Positions 1 through 14,737 are shown, counted from the stretch's first letter. The stretch is DNA of 64,000 bases from Leclercia sp. 29361 (GCF_011290365.1 NZ_CP049786.1:3224001-3288000), one strand, 5' to 3'. The notes: generated from the letters alone by a model not told the origin. A program made the numbers and translations.

Positions 1-669
1 GGTGATGCCCTGCTGATACAGCTCCCGGTCGGTACTGATAATATTCCCCTGCTCCTGCCTGATGGCGGTTAAGACATGCCCGATCGCAATCTGGGTCTGC
101 CACTCCCAGTAGAGGCGCGCCACGCTGCTGGCAAGCAGCTGCCGGGTCTGTTCCAGCTCCGCCTGTTGGGCGTTAACTTTCCCGATGCGGGCCTCCACCT
201 GGGCCCGGTCTTTGCCCCACAAATCCAGATCCCACCCAGCGGTAACGCCAAAGGTGCCGTTGGTGTACCACGGGCCGGTGGTGCCGGCCGCCGGATCGGT
301 GATCGCAAAGGGCCCCATCAGCCCTTCGGCGGACATTTTTTGCCGTTCGGCATCGGCAGAGAAATCCACCTCCGGGCCTTCAGCAGCCATCGCCATTTTG
401 GCCTGCGCTTCGGCAAGGGCAATGCGCTGACGGGCAATTTGCATATCCGGCGCGTCGGCCTGGGCTTTTACGATCAGGGCCGTCAGCTGCGGATCGTGGA
501 AATCCTCCCACCACGCATTTTTGGGCCATTGCCCGGCCGCCAGCCCGGTCTCTATTTTCATGGCGGGGATCTGTTGATGAAGCGAGGCCGCCGTATCATG
601 GTGAGGGGCACAGGCAACCAGGAAAAGGGAGAGAGGCAGGCAGAAACAGTAAAAACGTGAAGGTTTCAT
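1..669 (-). CDS. mdtQ: Outer-membrane efflux lipoprotein MdtQ (3' part outside window)
   Basis: This is a TolC/OprM-family outer-membrane factor that would form the exit duct of a tripartite drug pump. Only the first 223 codons lie in the window. The reading starts MKPSRFYCF, with a lipoprotein signal ending LFLVAC so that Cys20 would be lipidated, followed by the family's NAWWEDFHDPQL segment and a stretch with WDLDLWGKDRAQVEAR, typical of outer-membrane efflux proteins. It lies next to the dusC/yoh region as in E. coli, where mdtQ (yohG) is often broken; no stop codon is seen here. The family assignment is firm. The symbol rests on similarity and position. Confidence 0.85.
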   Translation of the reverse strand, partial: MKPSRFYCFCLPLSLFLVACAPHHDTAASLHQQIPAMKIETGLAAGQWPKNAWWEDFHDPQLTALIVKAQADAPDMQIARQRIALAEAQAKMAMAAEGPEVDFSADAERQKMSAEGLMGPFAITDPAAGTTGPWYTNGTFGVTAGWDLDLWGKDRAQVEARIGKVNAQQAELEQTRQLLASSVARLYWEWQTQIAIGHVLTAIRQEQGNIISTDRELYQQGIT

Positions 670-770
670 CAGGTTATTCACATAAAAAAGAAGGCTGCAA
701 AATACGCCCGCTGCGCTTCATTTTTTTAGGAATCGGTGGCAATCCACACTTTGTCATACCTTTACACAGA

Positions 771-802
771 TAGAAAAGGCGCCCGTCGTGTGCCCGGGCG
801 CC
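771..802 (-). terminator. Intrinsic terminator of the bgl operon
   Basis: There is a perfect 8-bp stem (GGCGCCCG, 778-785, with CGGGCGCC, 795-802). Read on the minus strand it is followed by TTTTC, nine bases after the bglB stop. It ends the bglG-bglP-bglB transcript before mdtQ. Confidence 0.8.
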
Positions 803-811
803 CTTGCGGCA

Positions 812-4176
<3,365 letters not shown>

Positions 4177-4184
<8 letters not shown>

Positions 4185-4207
4185 CCTGCGTAGTGCAGTA
4201 ACAATCC
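4177..4207 (-). promoter_or_regulatory. Ribonucleic antiterminator (RAT) site upstream of bglP
   Basis: The minus-strand RNA reads GGATTGTTACTGC, a short variable stretch, then GCAGGCAAAACCT. This matches the RAT consensus bound by BglG/LicT proteins. It overlaps the 5' arm of the following terminator, so binding would allow read-through into bglP-bglB. Confidence 0.88.
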
Positions 4208-4218
4208 AGATTGGGGAC

Positions 4219-5145
<927 letters not shown>

Positions 5146-5187
5146 TTACCAGTTTCATTCGATGCCACAATGCGCCTCGCTGAAAAA

Positions 5188-5203
5188 CGTGACGCAGATC
5201 GAA
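5188..5203 (-). promoter_or_regulatory. Candidate CRP site of the bgl promoter
   Basis: CGTGA, six bases, TCGAA is a partial match to TGTGA-N6-TCACA. If the -10 is the minus-strand TAAAGT at 5143-5148, the site centres about 60 bases upstream of transcription start, where CRP acts in the E. coli bgl promoter. The match is weak. Confidence 0.35.
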
Positions 5204-5209
5204 CCTGGC

Positions 5210-6142
5210 TTATTTTGACTGAATCACCCGGGCGATCTCTGCCGAAGATTGCAGGGCGCGGATCTCCTGAAACAGGTCCAGCGCGTCGTCGTACTCTTTA
5301 CGCAGATAGCTCAGCCACTGCTTGATGCGCGCCACGTGGTACAGGCCAGTGTCGCCCTGCTTTTCGAGGCGGGTGTACTTCTTCAGCAGGGTCACCACCT
5401 CCGGCCACGGCATCCGCGGCTCGTTGTATTTGATTACCCGGCTGAGGTTAGGCACGTTGAGCGCCCCGCGCCCGATCATCACTGAATCGCAGCCGGTTTC
5501 TGCCATACAGGCCAGGGCGCTTTCGCGATCCCAGATTTCGCCGTTGGCCACCACCGGGATGGTCAGACGCCTGCGGATCTCGCCGATGGCCTGCCAGTTA
5601 ATGCGTTCGGCTTTGTAGCCATCCTCTTTGGTGCGGCCGTGAACCACCAGCTCGCTGGCACCCGCCTGCTGCACCGCATCGGCAATTTCAAACTGCCTGT
5701 CGCCGCTGTCCCAGCCCAGACGGACCTTCACCGTGACCGGCAGATGGGAGGGCACCGCCTCGCGCATCGCTTTCGCGCCGCGGTAGATTAGCTCGGGATC
5801 TTTAAGCAGCGTGGCCCCGCCGCCGCTGCCGTTGACCATTTTCGATGGACAGCCGCAGTTCAGATCCACGCCCCAGGAGCCCAGCTTAACGGCGCGGGCG
5901 GCGTTTTCCGCCAGCCACTCGGGATATTGCCCCAGCAGCTGTATCCGCACCAGGGTACCGGAAGGGGTGCGGCTCTGGTGATGCAGTTCCGGGCAGAGTC
6001 TGTAAAACGATTTTACCGGCAACAACATATCCACCACCCGCAGGAACTCGGTGATGCAATGATCATAATCGTTAACGTCGGTCAGCAGCTCACGCACCAG
6101 CGAATCGAGCACGCCTTCCATCGGTGCCAGTAATACACGCAT
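5210..6142 (-). CDS. dusC: tRNA-dihydrouridine(16) synthase DusC
   Basis: This FMN-dependent enzyme reduces U16 of certain tRNAs to dihydrouridine with NADPH. The 310 residues begin [13 protein letters not shown] and carry the Dus signature LNCGCPS, with catalytic Cys98. The start chosen is the conserved MRVLL at 6142, not the ATG five codons upstream. It resembles E. coli DusC (315 residues) throughout, with a slightly shorter C-terminus. In E. coli dusC is next to mdtQ; here the bgl operon lies between them. Confidence 0.95.
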   Translation of the reverse strand: MRVLLAPMEGVLDSLVRELLTDVNDYDHCITEFLRVVDMLLPVKSFYRLCPELHHQSRTPSGTLVRIQLLGQYPEWLAENAARAVKLGSWGVDLNCGCPSKMVNGSGGGATLLKDPELIYRGAKAMREAVPSHLPVTVKVRLGWDSGDRQFEIADAVQQAGASELVVHGRTKEDGYKAERINWQAIGEIRRRLTIPVVANGEIWDRESALACMAETGCDSVMIGRGALNVPNLSRVIKYNEPRMPWPEVVTLLKKYTRLEKQGDTGLYHVARIKQWLSYLRKEYDDALDLFQEIRALQSSAEIARVIQSK

Positions 6143-6231
6143 ATCAGTACCCGTCAAAAAAGAGGCGCTATAGTAGCCGCTCCCGCGAAAGGTGGGAAGC
6201 GTCAGGACAGAGATGCGTGTGGGTTGCGGCT

Positions 6232-7011
6232 TTAACCAGGAATGGACTCTTCGGGACGCAGGGTCAGCACCTCAAACCCGTCTGCGGTCACAGCGATGGT
6301 ATGTTCCCACTGGGCAGAGAGCTTTTTGTCACGGGTCACCACCGTCCAGCCATCTTTCTTCGTTTTGATCCGGCTGCCGCCCTGGTTGATCATCGGTTCG
6401 ATGGTAAAGACCATCCCCTCCTGTAATACAGGGCCTTCGCCAGGTTTGCCGTAGTGCAGGATCTGCGGCTCTTCATGCATCTCCTTGCCAATGCCGTGGC
6501 CGCAATATTCCCGCACCACGCTGTAGCCCTGGCTTTCAACGTATGACTGAATGGCGTGGCCGATGTCACCCAGCGTGGCACCCGGTTTGACGGCCTTGAT
6601 CCCCTTCCACATCCCTTCGTAGGTCGCTTTCACCAGCCGGCGGGCCAGGGGCGAAACGTCACCAATGAGATACATTTTACTGGAGTCGGCGATCATGCCC
6701 GCGTTTTCGAGGGTGATGTCGACGTTGACGATAGCCCCGGATTTAAGGTGTTCCGACTCTTTAGGGATCCCGTGGCAGACCACGTCGTTGACCGAGGTGT
6801 TCAGCACGTAGGGGTAATCATATTGCCCTTTGCTGGCCGGACGGGACTTAAGCTGATCGACAATAAAGGCCTCGGCGCGATTGTTGATCTCCATAGTGGA
6901 TACGCCAGGCTTAATAAAGTCGTCCAGCATGGTGAACACTGAGGCCAGCAGTTCACCCGCGTGGCGCTGGCGAGCCAGCTCGTCGGCGGTTTTAATGAGA
7001 ATTGATGGCAT
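6232..7011 (-). CDS. Second type I methionine aminopeptidase
   Basis: This enzyme removes initiator methionine from nascent proteins. The 259 residues show the pita-bread fold with all five metal ligands (Asp98 in NVDIT, Asp109 in IADSSKM, His172 in CGHGIG, Glu205 in FTIEP, Glu236 in QWEHTI) and His80 of VCHGIP. Length matches E. coli Map (264). E. coli has its single map beside rpsB, so a copy at dusC/yohJ is probably a paralogue. It is divergent from yohJ. It appears intact and active. Whether it has a special substrate or growth condition is unknown. Confidence 0.88.
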   Translation of the reverse strand: MPSILIKTADELARQRHAGELLASVFTMLDDFIKPGVSTMEINNRAEAFIVDQLKSRPASKGQYDYPYVLNTSVNDVVCHGIPKESEHLKSGAIVNVDITLENAGMIADSSKMYLIGDVSPLARRLVKATYEGMWKGIKAVKPGATLGDIGHAIQSYVESQGYSVVREYCGHGIGKEMHEEPQILHYGKPGEGPVLQEGMVFTIEPMINQGGSRIKTKKDGWTVVTRDKKLSAQWEHTIAVTADGFEVLTLRPEESIPG

Positions 7012-7226
7012 TGTTTACCTCCAGTAAAGGGTAAGGGCCGGATTTGAGCATCATTATCTTTATCTGTTGATCGTATCTTGTCAGCGCCGCGTTGTCTCCT
7101 GCGGTTTGGGGAAATGCCCAACGTTCCAGAAAGTAATGTCTGGTATGCTCAAAAGTCATGATGTGATCCGTAGCACGTTTCCGGTTTTAATTGTATGATG
7201 AATGCGTTCCATTAAGGACTTTCACC

Positions 7227-7625
7227 ATGAAGAAATCATTGATAGTTGTCTGGCAATACCTGCGCGCCTTCATCCTGATTTATGCCTGCCTCTATGCGGG
7301 TATCTTTCTCGCCTCCCTGCTGCCCATTACCATTCCCGGCAGCATTATTGGCATGCTGATCCTCTTTGTGCTGCTCGCGCTGCAAATCCTCCCGGCAAAA
7401 TGGGTCAAGCCCGGCTGCTCGGTATTAATCCGCTATATGGCGCTGCTGTTCGTGCCGATTGGCGTGGGGGTGATGCAGTATTACGACCTGCTGAGTGCGC
7501 AGTTTGGCCCGATATTTGTCTCCTGCACCATCAGTACGCTGGTGGCATTTTTAGTGGTGAGCTGGAGCACGCATCTGGTGCATGGGGAACGTAACGTGGT
7601 TGGACAGAAAGGACAGAACAAATGA
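7227..7625 (+). CDS. yohJ: CidA/LrgA-family inner-membrane protein YohJ
   Basis: This is a holin-like small membrane protein of the LrgA/CidA family, 132 residues as in E. coli, with about four membrane segments and the conserved PVTIPGS-type motif (here [11 protein letters not shown]). The start [12 protein letters not shown] at 7227 matches the family; the upstream in-frame ATG at 7191 would add 12 unconserved residues. It overlaps yohK by 4 bp (ATGA), so the pair is translationally coupled. In other bacteria CidA/LrgA pairs affect autolysis or export of small acids; the role in enterics is not settled. Confidence 0.93.
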   Translation: MKKSLIVVWQYLRAFILIYACLYAGIFLASLLPITIPGSIIGMLILFVLLALQILPAKWVKPGCSVLIRYMALLFVPIGVGVMQYYDLLSAQFGPIFVSCTISTLVAFLVVSWSTHLVHGERNVVGQKGQNK

Positions 7626-8317
7626 TGGCCAATATCTGGTGGTCGCTGCCGCTTACCGTGGCGGTATTCTTCGCCGCCCGCAAGCTGGCGGTGCGCCTGA
7701 AGTTCCCCCTGCTTAACCCCCTGCTGGTGGCGATGGTGGTGATTATTCCGTTCCTGCTGCTGACCGGCATCCCTTACGCGAAATATTTCCAGGGCAGCAA
7801 GGTCCTCAACGATCTGCTCCAGCCTGCGGTGGTGGCGCTGGCGTTTCCGCTGTATGAACAGCTGCACCAGATCCGCGCCCGCTGGAAGTCGATCATTACC
7901 ATCTGCCTGGTGGGCAGCGTGGTGGCGATGATCACCGGTACCTCGGTGGCATTGCTGATGGGGGCGACGCCGGAAATCGCGGCCTCTATTTTACCTAAAT
8001 CCGTGACCACGCCGATCGCAATGGCAGTGGGTGGCAGTCTCGGCGGTATCCCGGCGATCAGCGCCGTGTGCGTTATTTATGTCGGTATTCTCGGGGCGGT
8101 ATTAGGGCATACGCTGCTGAATGCGATGCGCATTCGCACTAAGTCAGCCCGTGGTCTGGCGATGGGCACCGCCTCGCACGCCCTCGGCACCGCCCGCTGT
8201 GCGGAGCTGGATTATCAGGAAGGGGCATTCAGCTCCCTGGCGCTGGTGATCTGCGGGATCATGACCTCCCTGATCGCGCCGTTCCTGTTCCCGATTATTC
8301 TGGCGGTCATGGGCTAA
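7622..8317 (+). CDS. yohK: CidB/LrgB-family inner-membrane protein YohK
   Basis: This is the partner of YohJ, a 231-residue polytopic membrane protein of the LrgB family with exactly the E. coli length. It carries the conserved segments [12 protein letters not shown] and SHALGTARC. It starts within the last codons of yohJ (ATGA overlap). It may transport small metabolites across the inner membrane; in E. coli YohJK has been linked to 3-hydroxypropionate export, but the native substrate cannot be inferred from this sequence. Confidence 0.93.
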   Translation: MMANIWWSLPLTVAVFFAARKLAVRLKFPLLNPLLVAMVVIIPFLLLTGIPYAKYFQGSKVLNDLLQPAVVALAFPLYEQLHQIRARWKSIITICLVGSVVAMITGTSVALLMGATPEIAASILPKSVTTPIAMAVGGSLGGIPAISAVCVIYVGILGAVLGHTLLNAMRIRTKSARGLAMGTASHALGTARCAELDYQEGAFSSLALVICGIMTSLIAPFLFPIILAVMG

Positions 8318-8371
8318 AATTTGCGACGCGTCGCGCATTTTTCATTTGAGTTTCATAAGTTGCACAAATAA

Positions 8372-8414
8372 TGAGATCTGAGTCACATATAAAGCCGCAT
8401 CGGCTCCGTACACT
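8372..8414 (+). promoter_or_regulatory. cdd promoter with CRP site
   Basis: TGAGA, six bases, TCACA (8372-8387) matches CRP; a TACACT -10 box lies at 8409-8414. With a start near 8420 the site centres about -41, a class II CRP arrangement. In E. coli the cdd promoter is controlled by CRP and CytR. I did not identify a clear CytR site here. Confidence 0.65.
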
Positions 8415-8445
8415 ACCGATCCATTAACCTTTAAGAGGCAACGCC

Positions 8446-9330
8446 ATGCATCCACGTTTTCAATCAGCTTTCGCTCAGCTTGCAGAGAATTTGCAGTCAG
8501 CCCTGGCCCCGGTTCTGGCGGATGCACACTTCCCCGCCCTGCTGACGGCTGAACAGGTCACCGCCCTGAAAGGTGCTACCGATCTGGATGATGACGCGCT
8601 GGCCTTTGCACTTCTGCCGCTGGCGGCGGCCTGCGCCCGTGCTGACCTCTCTCATTTCAACGTCGGCGCCATTGCGCGCGGCGTAAGCGGCACCTGGTAC
8701 TTCGGCGGCAATATGGAGTTTATCGGGGCCACCATGCAGCAGACCGTGCATGCAGAACAGAGCGCCATAAGCCACGCCTGGCTGCGCGGAGAACACTCCC
8801 TGCAGGCCATTACCGTGAACTACACGCCGTGCGGCCACTGTCGTCAATTTATGAATGAGCTCAACAGCGGTTTGCAGCTGCGCATCAACCTCCCGGGCCG
8901 CGCCCCTCATACGCTGGAAGATTATCTGCCGGACGCCTTCGGACCGAAGGATCTGGAGATTAAATCCCTGCTGATGGATGAGCAGGATCATGGCTATGCC
9001 GTCAGCGGTGACGCGCTGGCCAAGGCGGCTATTCTCGCCGCCAACAAGTCACACGCACCGTACAGTAACTCCCCGAGCGGCGTGGCGCTGGAGTGTCGCG
9101 ATGGCCGACTCTTCACCGGCAGCTATGCCGAAAACGCCGCCTTTAACCCGACGCTGCCCCCGCTGCAGGGCGCCCTGAACCTGCTCAGCCTCAACGGTTA
9201 CGACTACCCGGACATCCAGCGCGCCATTCTGGCGGAAAAAGCCGATGCTCCGCTGATCCAGTGGGATGCCACTGCGGCCACGCTGCGCGCCCTGGGTTGC
9301 ACCAGCATCGACCGCGTTCTGCTGGCGTAA
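8446..9330 (+). CDS. cdd: Cytidine deaminase
   Basis: The enzyme converts cytidine and deoxycytidine to uridine and deoxyuridine in pyrimidine salvage. The 294 residues equal the E. coli enzyme. The catalytic N-terminal domain holds the zinc ligands His102, Cys129 and Cys132 (TPCGHC) and the proton shuttle Glu104 in VHAEQS; the C-terminal domain is the degenerate repeat typical of the large homodimeric form. It is transcribed alone downstream of a CRP-type promoter and ends in a GC-rich hairpin. Confidence 0.97.
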   Translation: MHPRFQSAFAQLAENLQSALAPVLADAHFPALLTAEQVTALKGATDLDDDALAFALLPLAAACARADLSHFNVGAIARGVSGTWYFGGNMEFIGATMQQTVHAEQSAISHAWLRGEHSLQAITVNYTPCGHCRQFMNELNSGLQLRINLPGRAPHTLEDYLPDAFGPKDLEIKSLLMDEQDHGYAVSGDALAKAAILAANKSHAPYSNSPSGVALECRDGRLFTGSYAENAAFNPTLPPLQGALNLLSLNGYDYPDIQRAILAEKADAPLIQWDATAATLRALGCTSIDRVLLA

Positions 9331-9338
9331 GTCCTTGA

Positions 9339-9358
9339 TGCGGGCAGCAATGCCCGCA
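9339..9358 (+). terminator. Hairpin downstream of cdd
   Basis: TGCGGGCA, the GNRA-type loop GCAA, then TGCCCGCA forms a perfect 8-bp stem 9 bases after the cdd stop. There is no U-run after it, so it may be a weak terminator or an mRNA 3'-end stabiliser. Confidence 0.5.
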
Positions 9359-9416
9359 CAATTGATGAAAATCCCTCCAATTAAACCGCCGTTTCTTGCG
9401 CTTACCAGACGGGTAA

Positions 9417-10172
<756 letters not shown>

Positions 10173-10230
10173 CCCCCTGAGTTTAATGCGTCCTGTAGCA
10201 CACATTAAAACCTTCCATGCCCATCCCTGA

Positions 10231-10283
10231 GTAATATAAGTTACATTAACTGGCAAATTGCTGGTTAATGCGTAATATTTTAC
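10231..10283 (+). promoter_or_regulatory. Candidate operator cluster of the HipA/HTH module
   Basis: Two inverted repeats with GTAA/TTAC arms flank a longer one: GTAATATAAGTTAC (10231-10244), CATTAAC/GTTAATG arms (10244-10250 and 10264-10270), and GTAATATTTTAC (10272-10283). They lie 25-77 bases before the first gene. Autorepression by the downstream HTH protein is the natural inference, as in hipBA systems. Confidence 0.5.
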
Positions 10284-10307
10284 TCATGTGGCAAGGAGGA
10301 GACGATA

Positions 10308-11657
10308 ATGGAGTCATTAACAATACAGGCGTGGTTGTACAGCGAATGGCAAGACATTGCGATCGTCACTTTCCCTTATAGCGATAATGACGACTGGCGA
10401 ACCACGGAAGTCAATTATCTCTCTGATTATGCTATCGATTTTCTTGACTACGACGATCATCGTGCCGTCTCACTGAATTATCCTGTCTCCCTCTACTTTG
10501 ATGATCGGGGTAAACCAGGCTGGCTGAGATTCCTGGATGACATCATTCCAAGCGGCGCAAGTCGTCGTTACTGGATAAACTATCTCGACATTAACGATCT
10601 ACCCATCGGCCAGCAAAATTTTATCCTGCTGAAATATGGCACGATGTCTCCTGTTGGTAACCTACGTATTAAAGAATCCGTTCCCGATTATCATCCGCGC
10701 GCGGAAGCGCACTATTTTACGGTAGAAGATGTTATTAACCGCGCCGCCGATTTTCTCGATTATGCTCAGGAGAGAGGCGCTGCAGCCGGTGGGGCAACAG
10801 GTGCCGGCGGGGAGGCGCCAAAATTATTGTTGCGTTGCAGCAAGGAACAAAAGATCTGGATCGATACCTGGCAAAATAACCCTGACAACCAGGACAGTTA
10901 TTATCTGGTTAAGTACCCTCGGGGTGCGCGAAACGAAATCGACTGCAATATATTGAGAGCTGAATTTCATTATTATCATGAGCTAACAGCCATGGGGTTC
11001 AGCACTATCCCCACCGAAGGGATGAGGCTACTGGAAGGTCGTAGCTACCCTTCCTTATGGCTGCCCCGTTTTGATATCGCAAGAAATGCGCAAGGGGAGT
11101 TAATCAAGTTAGGGATGGAATCTGTCTATTCCCTGTTACAAAAGGGCCCGGGGGTTACTCTCGATCATGAAACAACGCTTCGCACATTAATCGACAAAAT
11201 CACACGCAGTAATATGTGTTGCGAGCAGGGATATAATTTCAATATTCCTGACTTTGTTGTCGAATGGGTTCGCCGAGACCTGTTGAATATTTTGTTTGGC
11301 AACAGTGACAATCACGGTCGTAATACCGCTTTTATCAGAACAGAAAATAAAATTTATCTGGCCCCCATATACGATTTTGCCCCGATGAAAGCAGATCCGG
11401 AAGGGATACCACGCTCAACAAAGTGGTCATCACCCTATGAATCAGGCGGTGAGTACGATTTCAACGGTATCGCTCAGGCGCTGTCTGATTTAGTTCCCGC
11501 TCCCCAACTGTTAGCTGCATTACGGGAAACATCAGCGCAGCTTGCTGGGCTTAAAGCACGCTTACAAGACCGTGGTGTGCCCGGGCAGATTCTTGAGATG
11601 CCCGCTACTGGTTTCAACTTTATTGCCGATAAACTGACGCGCTGGAAATTGTTATGA
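10308..11657 (+). CDS. HipA-like serine/threonine kinase, candidate toxin
   Basis: This 449-residue protein has the HipA layout: an N-terminal subdomain (about 1-125, with FLDDIIPSGASRR), a glycine-rich loop followed by APKLLL (about 161-175) equivalent to HipA's GAQEK region, an ATP-contact Lys202 in LVKYP, and the catalytic segment GNSDNHGRN (Asp334) and LAPIYDF (Asp356). HipA kinases stop translation by phosphorylating targets such as GltX. A strong AAGGAGG precedes the start. It overlaps the downstream HTH gene by 4 bp. The region is visibly more AT-rich than its neighbours and replaces yeiS-preTA of E. coli, suggesting transfer. Kinase function is likely; toxicity is inferred. Confidence 0.8.
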   Translation: MESLTIQAWLYSEWQDIAIVTFPYSDNDDWRTTEVNYLSDYAIDFLDYDDHRAVSLNYPVSLYFDDRGKPGWLRFLDDIIPSGASRRYWINYLDINDLPIGQQNFILLKYGTMSPVGNLRIKESVPDYHPRAEAHYFTVEDVINRAADFLDYAQERGAAAGGATGAGGEAPKLLLRCSKEQKIWIDTWQNNPDNQDSYYLVKYPRGARNEIDCNILRAEFHYYHELTAMGFSTIPTEGMRLLEGRSYPSLWLPRFDIARNAQGELIKLGMESVYSLLQKGPGVTLDHETTLRTLIDKITRSNMCCEQGYNFNIPDFVVEWVRRDLLNILFGNSDNHGRNTAFIRTENKIYLAPIYDFAPMKADPEGIPRSTKWSSPYESGGEYDFNGIAQALSDLVPAPQLLAALRETSAQLAGLKARLQDRGVPGQILEMPATGFNFIADKLTRWKLL

Positions 11658-12115
11658 AATCTTCTGATAAGAAACAGTCAGACCTGAGTGCCACGCTGGC
11701 AAATCTACGCAGCCGTAATCAGCGTCTCCCCTCCTCTCCGCTCCCCATAGCGGACGAAGCGCTCATTACAGGATCAGGCCGTCAGCGATTCTCACCCAAT
11801 AAACCCAGAGTCAATACGCTGGACCGTAAACCGGTGATGCATGCCATTATCCGGGACCTGTTACTGGGGAATATCACGCAAGGCCAGGCATTGAAGCGAC
11901 TCAGGATCGAGGTTTTAGGGCTGCGTCAGGATGATTATGCTCGTCTGGTGAAGGTGGCACGTAAGACGTTATCAGAAGTGGAAAATGATAAAGGCAATTT
12001 TTCTGCGGAGATGATTAATAAAGTCTTTAAACCGTTCGGGCTGGAAACCGGACTGGTCCCCACCTCAAAATCACTTATCGTGTCGCTGTTAGCAAATGAA
12101 CCCCAGCAACCATAA
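11654..12115 (+). CDS. HTH protein, candidate HipB-like antitoxin
   Basis: This 153-residue protein starts inside the last codons of the HipA-like gene (ATGA overlap), so the two are translationally coupled. The N-terminal 70 residues are polar and probably flexible; an Xre-type helix-turn-helix is seen at about 80-130 (LRIEVLGLRQDDYARLVKVARKTLSEVEND). A HipB-type protein would bind both the kinase and the operator palindromes upstream. In classical hipBA the antitoxin gene comes first; here it is second and carries an extra N-terminal extension. A bidirectional terminator follows. Confidence 0.75.
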   Translation: MKSSDKKQSDLSATLANLRSRNQRLPSSPLPIADEALITGSGRQRFSPNKPRVNTLDRKPVMHAIIRDLLLGNITQGQALKRLRIEVLGLRQDDYARLVKVARKTLSEVENDKGNFSAEMINKVFKPFGLETGLVPTSKSLIVSLLANEPQQP

Positions 12116-12143
12116 AAAAACCCGCATTACGCGGGTTTTTTAT
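12114..12143. terminator. Bidirectional terminator between the hip-like pair and mglC
   Basis: AAAAAAACCCGCATTACGCG continues into GGTTTTTTATT: a stem of AACCCGC/GCGGGTT with a U-run on both strands, serving the converging HTH gene and mglC. Confidence 0.9.
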
Positions 12144-12154
12144 TATCACCAATC

Positions 12155-13165
12155 TTACTTCTTACGCGCGTACTTCAGGGAGTCCAGCGCAACGGCGAAG
12201 ATAATGATCGCGCCTTTGATAATGTACTGCCAGTACGGGTTCACGCCGATATAGGTCAGGCCGTAGTTGATAACAGTGAAGATGATCACACCGGTTACCA
12301 CGCCCAGCACAGTACCCACACCGCCGCTGAAGGAGACGCCGCCCACCACGCAGGCCGCAATCGCATCCAGCTCATACATAAAGCCGAGGTTGTTTGTGGC
12401 AGAGCCGATACGGCCCGCTTCCAGCAAACCACCGAACGCGTAGAACACGCCGGAGAGGGCATAGATAACCAGCAGGTTCAGCGCCACGTTAACACCGGAG
12501 ACTTTCGCCGCTTCCGGGTTGCCGCCGATAGCAAAGATGTTTTTACCGAAGCGGGTTTTGTTCCACAGCACCCAGACAAAGGCCACCGCAATCAGGGCGT
12601 AGAAGGTGATGTAAGAGAGGCGGAAGCTGCCCAGCGCGATAAAGCCCTGCGCAAAGGTAGAGAAGCCGCTGTCGAAACCGGAAATCGGTGAGGCACCCAC
12701 GAAGTCGTAGTACAGGGAGTTGATACCGTAAACGATGATCATCGTACCCAGGGTGGTGATGAACGGCGTTACGTTCAGGTAAGCGATAATGATGCCGTTA
12801 ATCAGACCGATGATCGCACCGATAGCGCAGACAATCAGGACTACCACGATAATCGGCATGGTCGCCATCTCCGGGAACACCTTGTTGGCGTTTTCCATCG
12901 ACTGCAGAAGCGTTGCCGCGACAACCGCCGCCAGACCAACCTGACGACCGGCTGACAGGTCAGTACCCTGGGTGACGATCAGACCCGCTACGCCCAGGGC
13001 GATAATAATACGCACCGAAGACTGGGTCAGAATGTTACTTAAGTTCAGGAGACTTAAGAATGTCGGATCCTGGAAAATAATAATGGCCAGCAAGACTAAA
13101 AGAACAACGTAAATACCGCCTTCTTTCAGATAAGTAAGAAAACTTTTCTTATTTAACGCACTCAT
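12155..13165 (-). CDS. mglC: Galactose/methyl-galactoside ABC permease MglC
   Basis: This is the membrane-spanning subunit of the high-affinity galactose importer. The 336 residues match E. coli MglC in length, with about ten hydrophobic segments of the RbsC/MglC family and the conserved stretch EAAKVSGVNV in the cytoplasmic loop. It is the last gene of mglBAC, 15 bp after mglA. It ends before a bidirectional terminator shared with the HipA-like pair. Confidence 0.97.
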   Translation of the reverse strand: MSALNKKSFLTYLKEGGIYVVLLVLLAIIIFQDPTFLSLLNLSNILTQSSVRIIIALGVAGLIVTQGTDLSAGRQVGLAAVVAATLLQSMENANKVFPEMATMPIIVVVLIVCAIGAIIGLINGIIIAYLNVTPFITTLGTMIIVYGINSLYYDFVGASPISGFDSGFSTFAQGFIALGSFRLSYITFYALIAVAFVWVLWNKTRFGKNIFAIGGNPEAAKVSGVNVALNLLVIYALSGVFYAFGGLLEAGRIGSATNNLGFMYELDAIAACVVGGVSFSGGVGTVLGVVTGVIIFTVINYGLTYIGVNPYWQYIIKGAIIIFAVALDSLKYARKK

Positions 13166-13180
13166 GAGGAGCCCCTAATC

Positions 13181-14701
13181 TTAAAGGTGCAAAGACGCAA
13201 GACGCAAAATTTCGTTTTGCGTTGTCGTTTTGGTTTCAACAATTCCGGCAACGAGACCATTGCTCATGACCAGAATACGATCTGTGATCCCTAACAATTC
13301 CGGCATTTCGGACGAAATAATAATGATCCCTTTATCTTTCTTGGCTAATTCAGCAATCAGCTGATAAATTTCAAACTTTGCACCCACGTCGATACCACGG
13401 GTGGGTTCATCCAGCATCAGAATTTCAGGCTGGGTTAATAACCAGCGTCCGATAATTACTTTCTGCTGATTTCCACCGGAGAGCGAGCCAATTTGCGTGC
13501 GGTGACCTGGGGTTTTCACGCGCATTGAGTCAATTACCCATTGGGTATCGCTCTTCATGCGGGAATTATCCAACAGACCGATTTTATTTTTGTAATTCTG
13601 AATATTAGAAATCAACGAGTTAAAGTTAATATCCAGATAGGCGTAAATACCGGTTGAGCGGCGCTCTTCCGTCACCAGCGCAAAACCGTGGTTAATGGCT
13701 TCGTTGGCGTTATGATTATTGATCTTTTTCCCGTGCAGGGTGATGGTCCCGCCGGATTTCTCGCGAATACCGAACAGGGTCTCCACGATATCGGTACGCT
13801 TAGCCCCCACCAGACCAGCAATCCCGAGGATCTCCCCTTTATGCAGGTCGAAGGAGATATCGCGAATGGAAGGCTGACGCAGCGACGTGAGGTTGCGTAC
13901 TTCCAGAATCACTTCACCCGGCTTGTTCTCTTTCGTCGGGAAACGCTGGTTCAGGGAGCGACCCACCATCATGGCGATGATCTTGTCCATATCCAGCCCT
14001 TCCAGCGGCTGAGTGGCAATCCACTGACCGTCGCGCAGCACCGTGATCTCATCACATAGCTGGAAGATCTCTTCCATTTTGTGCGAGATATAAACGATGC
14101 CGCAGCCGCGATCCTTCAGCTTACGGATAATGGTGAACAGGTGGTTCACCTCTTTCTCCGTTAATGAAGAGGTCGGCTCATCCATAATCACGATTTTGGC
14201 GTTATAGGAGAACGCCTTGGCGATTTCGATCATCTGCATCTGTGACACCGATAACGTCCCCACGCGCGCGCGCGGATCGATATCAATATCCAGTTCATCA
14301 AAAATGGCTTTCGTATCGCGATACATTTTGTCCTGATCGACAAATACGCCTTTGGTCGGATAACGACCCAACCACATATTGTCCATAACAGAACGCTGAA
14401 GTACCAGGTTAAGTTCCTGGTGAACCATCGAAATACCGTTTTCCAGCGCCTCTTTGGCAGAATGGAAATCGATCTCTTTCCCCTGAAAAACAATGCTGCC
14501 AGAATCTTTTTGATAGATCCCAAATAAGCATTTCAATAATGTTGATTTACCCGCACCGTTTTCACCCATTAAAGCGTGAATGGAGTGAGGCCGTACTTTT
14601 AAATTAACATTATCCAGTGCTTTAACCCCGGGAAAAGACTTGTTGATATTGCTCATTTCCAACAAGAATTCACCGGACGACTGAGTCGTTGTGCTGACCA
14701 T
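13181..14701 (-). CDS. mglA: Galactose/methyl-galactoside ABC ATPase MglA
   Basis: This is the energising subunit of the Mgl importer, with two ABC domains in one 506-residue chain as in E. coli. The first half has an intact Walker A (GENGAGKST, about 46-54), LSVSQMQ signature and DEPTSSLT. The second half has the degenerate Walker A of this family (GLVGAKRTD), an LSGGNQQK signature and [10 protein letters not shown]. It begins [12 protein letters not shown]. It is separated from mglB by 71 bp containing a stable hairpin. Confidence 0.97.
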   Translation of the reverse strand: MVSTTTQSSGEFLLEMSNINKSFPGVKALDNVNLKVRPHSIHALMGENGAGKSTLLKCLFGIYQKDSGSIVFQGKEIDFHSAKEALENGISMVHQELNLVLQRSVMDNMWLGRYPTKGVFVDQDKMYRDTKAIFDELDIDIDPRARVGTLSVSQMQMIEIAKAFSYNAKIVIMDEPTSSLTEKEVNHLFTIIRKLKDRGCGIVYISHKMEEIFQLCDEITVLRDGQWIATQPLEGLDMDKIIAMMVGRSLNQRFPTKENKPGEVILEVRNLTSLRQPSIRDISFDLHKGEILGIAGLVGAKRTDIVETLFGIREKSGGTITLHGKKINNHNANEAINHGFALVTEERRSTGIYAYLDINFNSLISNIQNYKNKIGLLDNSRMKSDTQWVIDSMRVKTPGHRTQIGSLSGGNQQKVIIGRWLLTQPEILMLDEPTRGIDVGAKFEIYQLIAELAKKDKGIIIISSEMPELLGITDRILVMSNGLVAGIVETKTTTQNEILRLASLHL

Positions 14702-14737
14702 AATTATACCTTCTCGGCCTCGCGTCGCGTGATAAAA

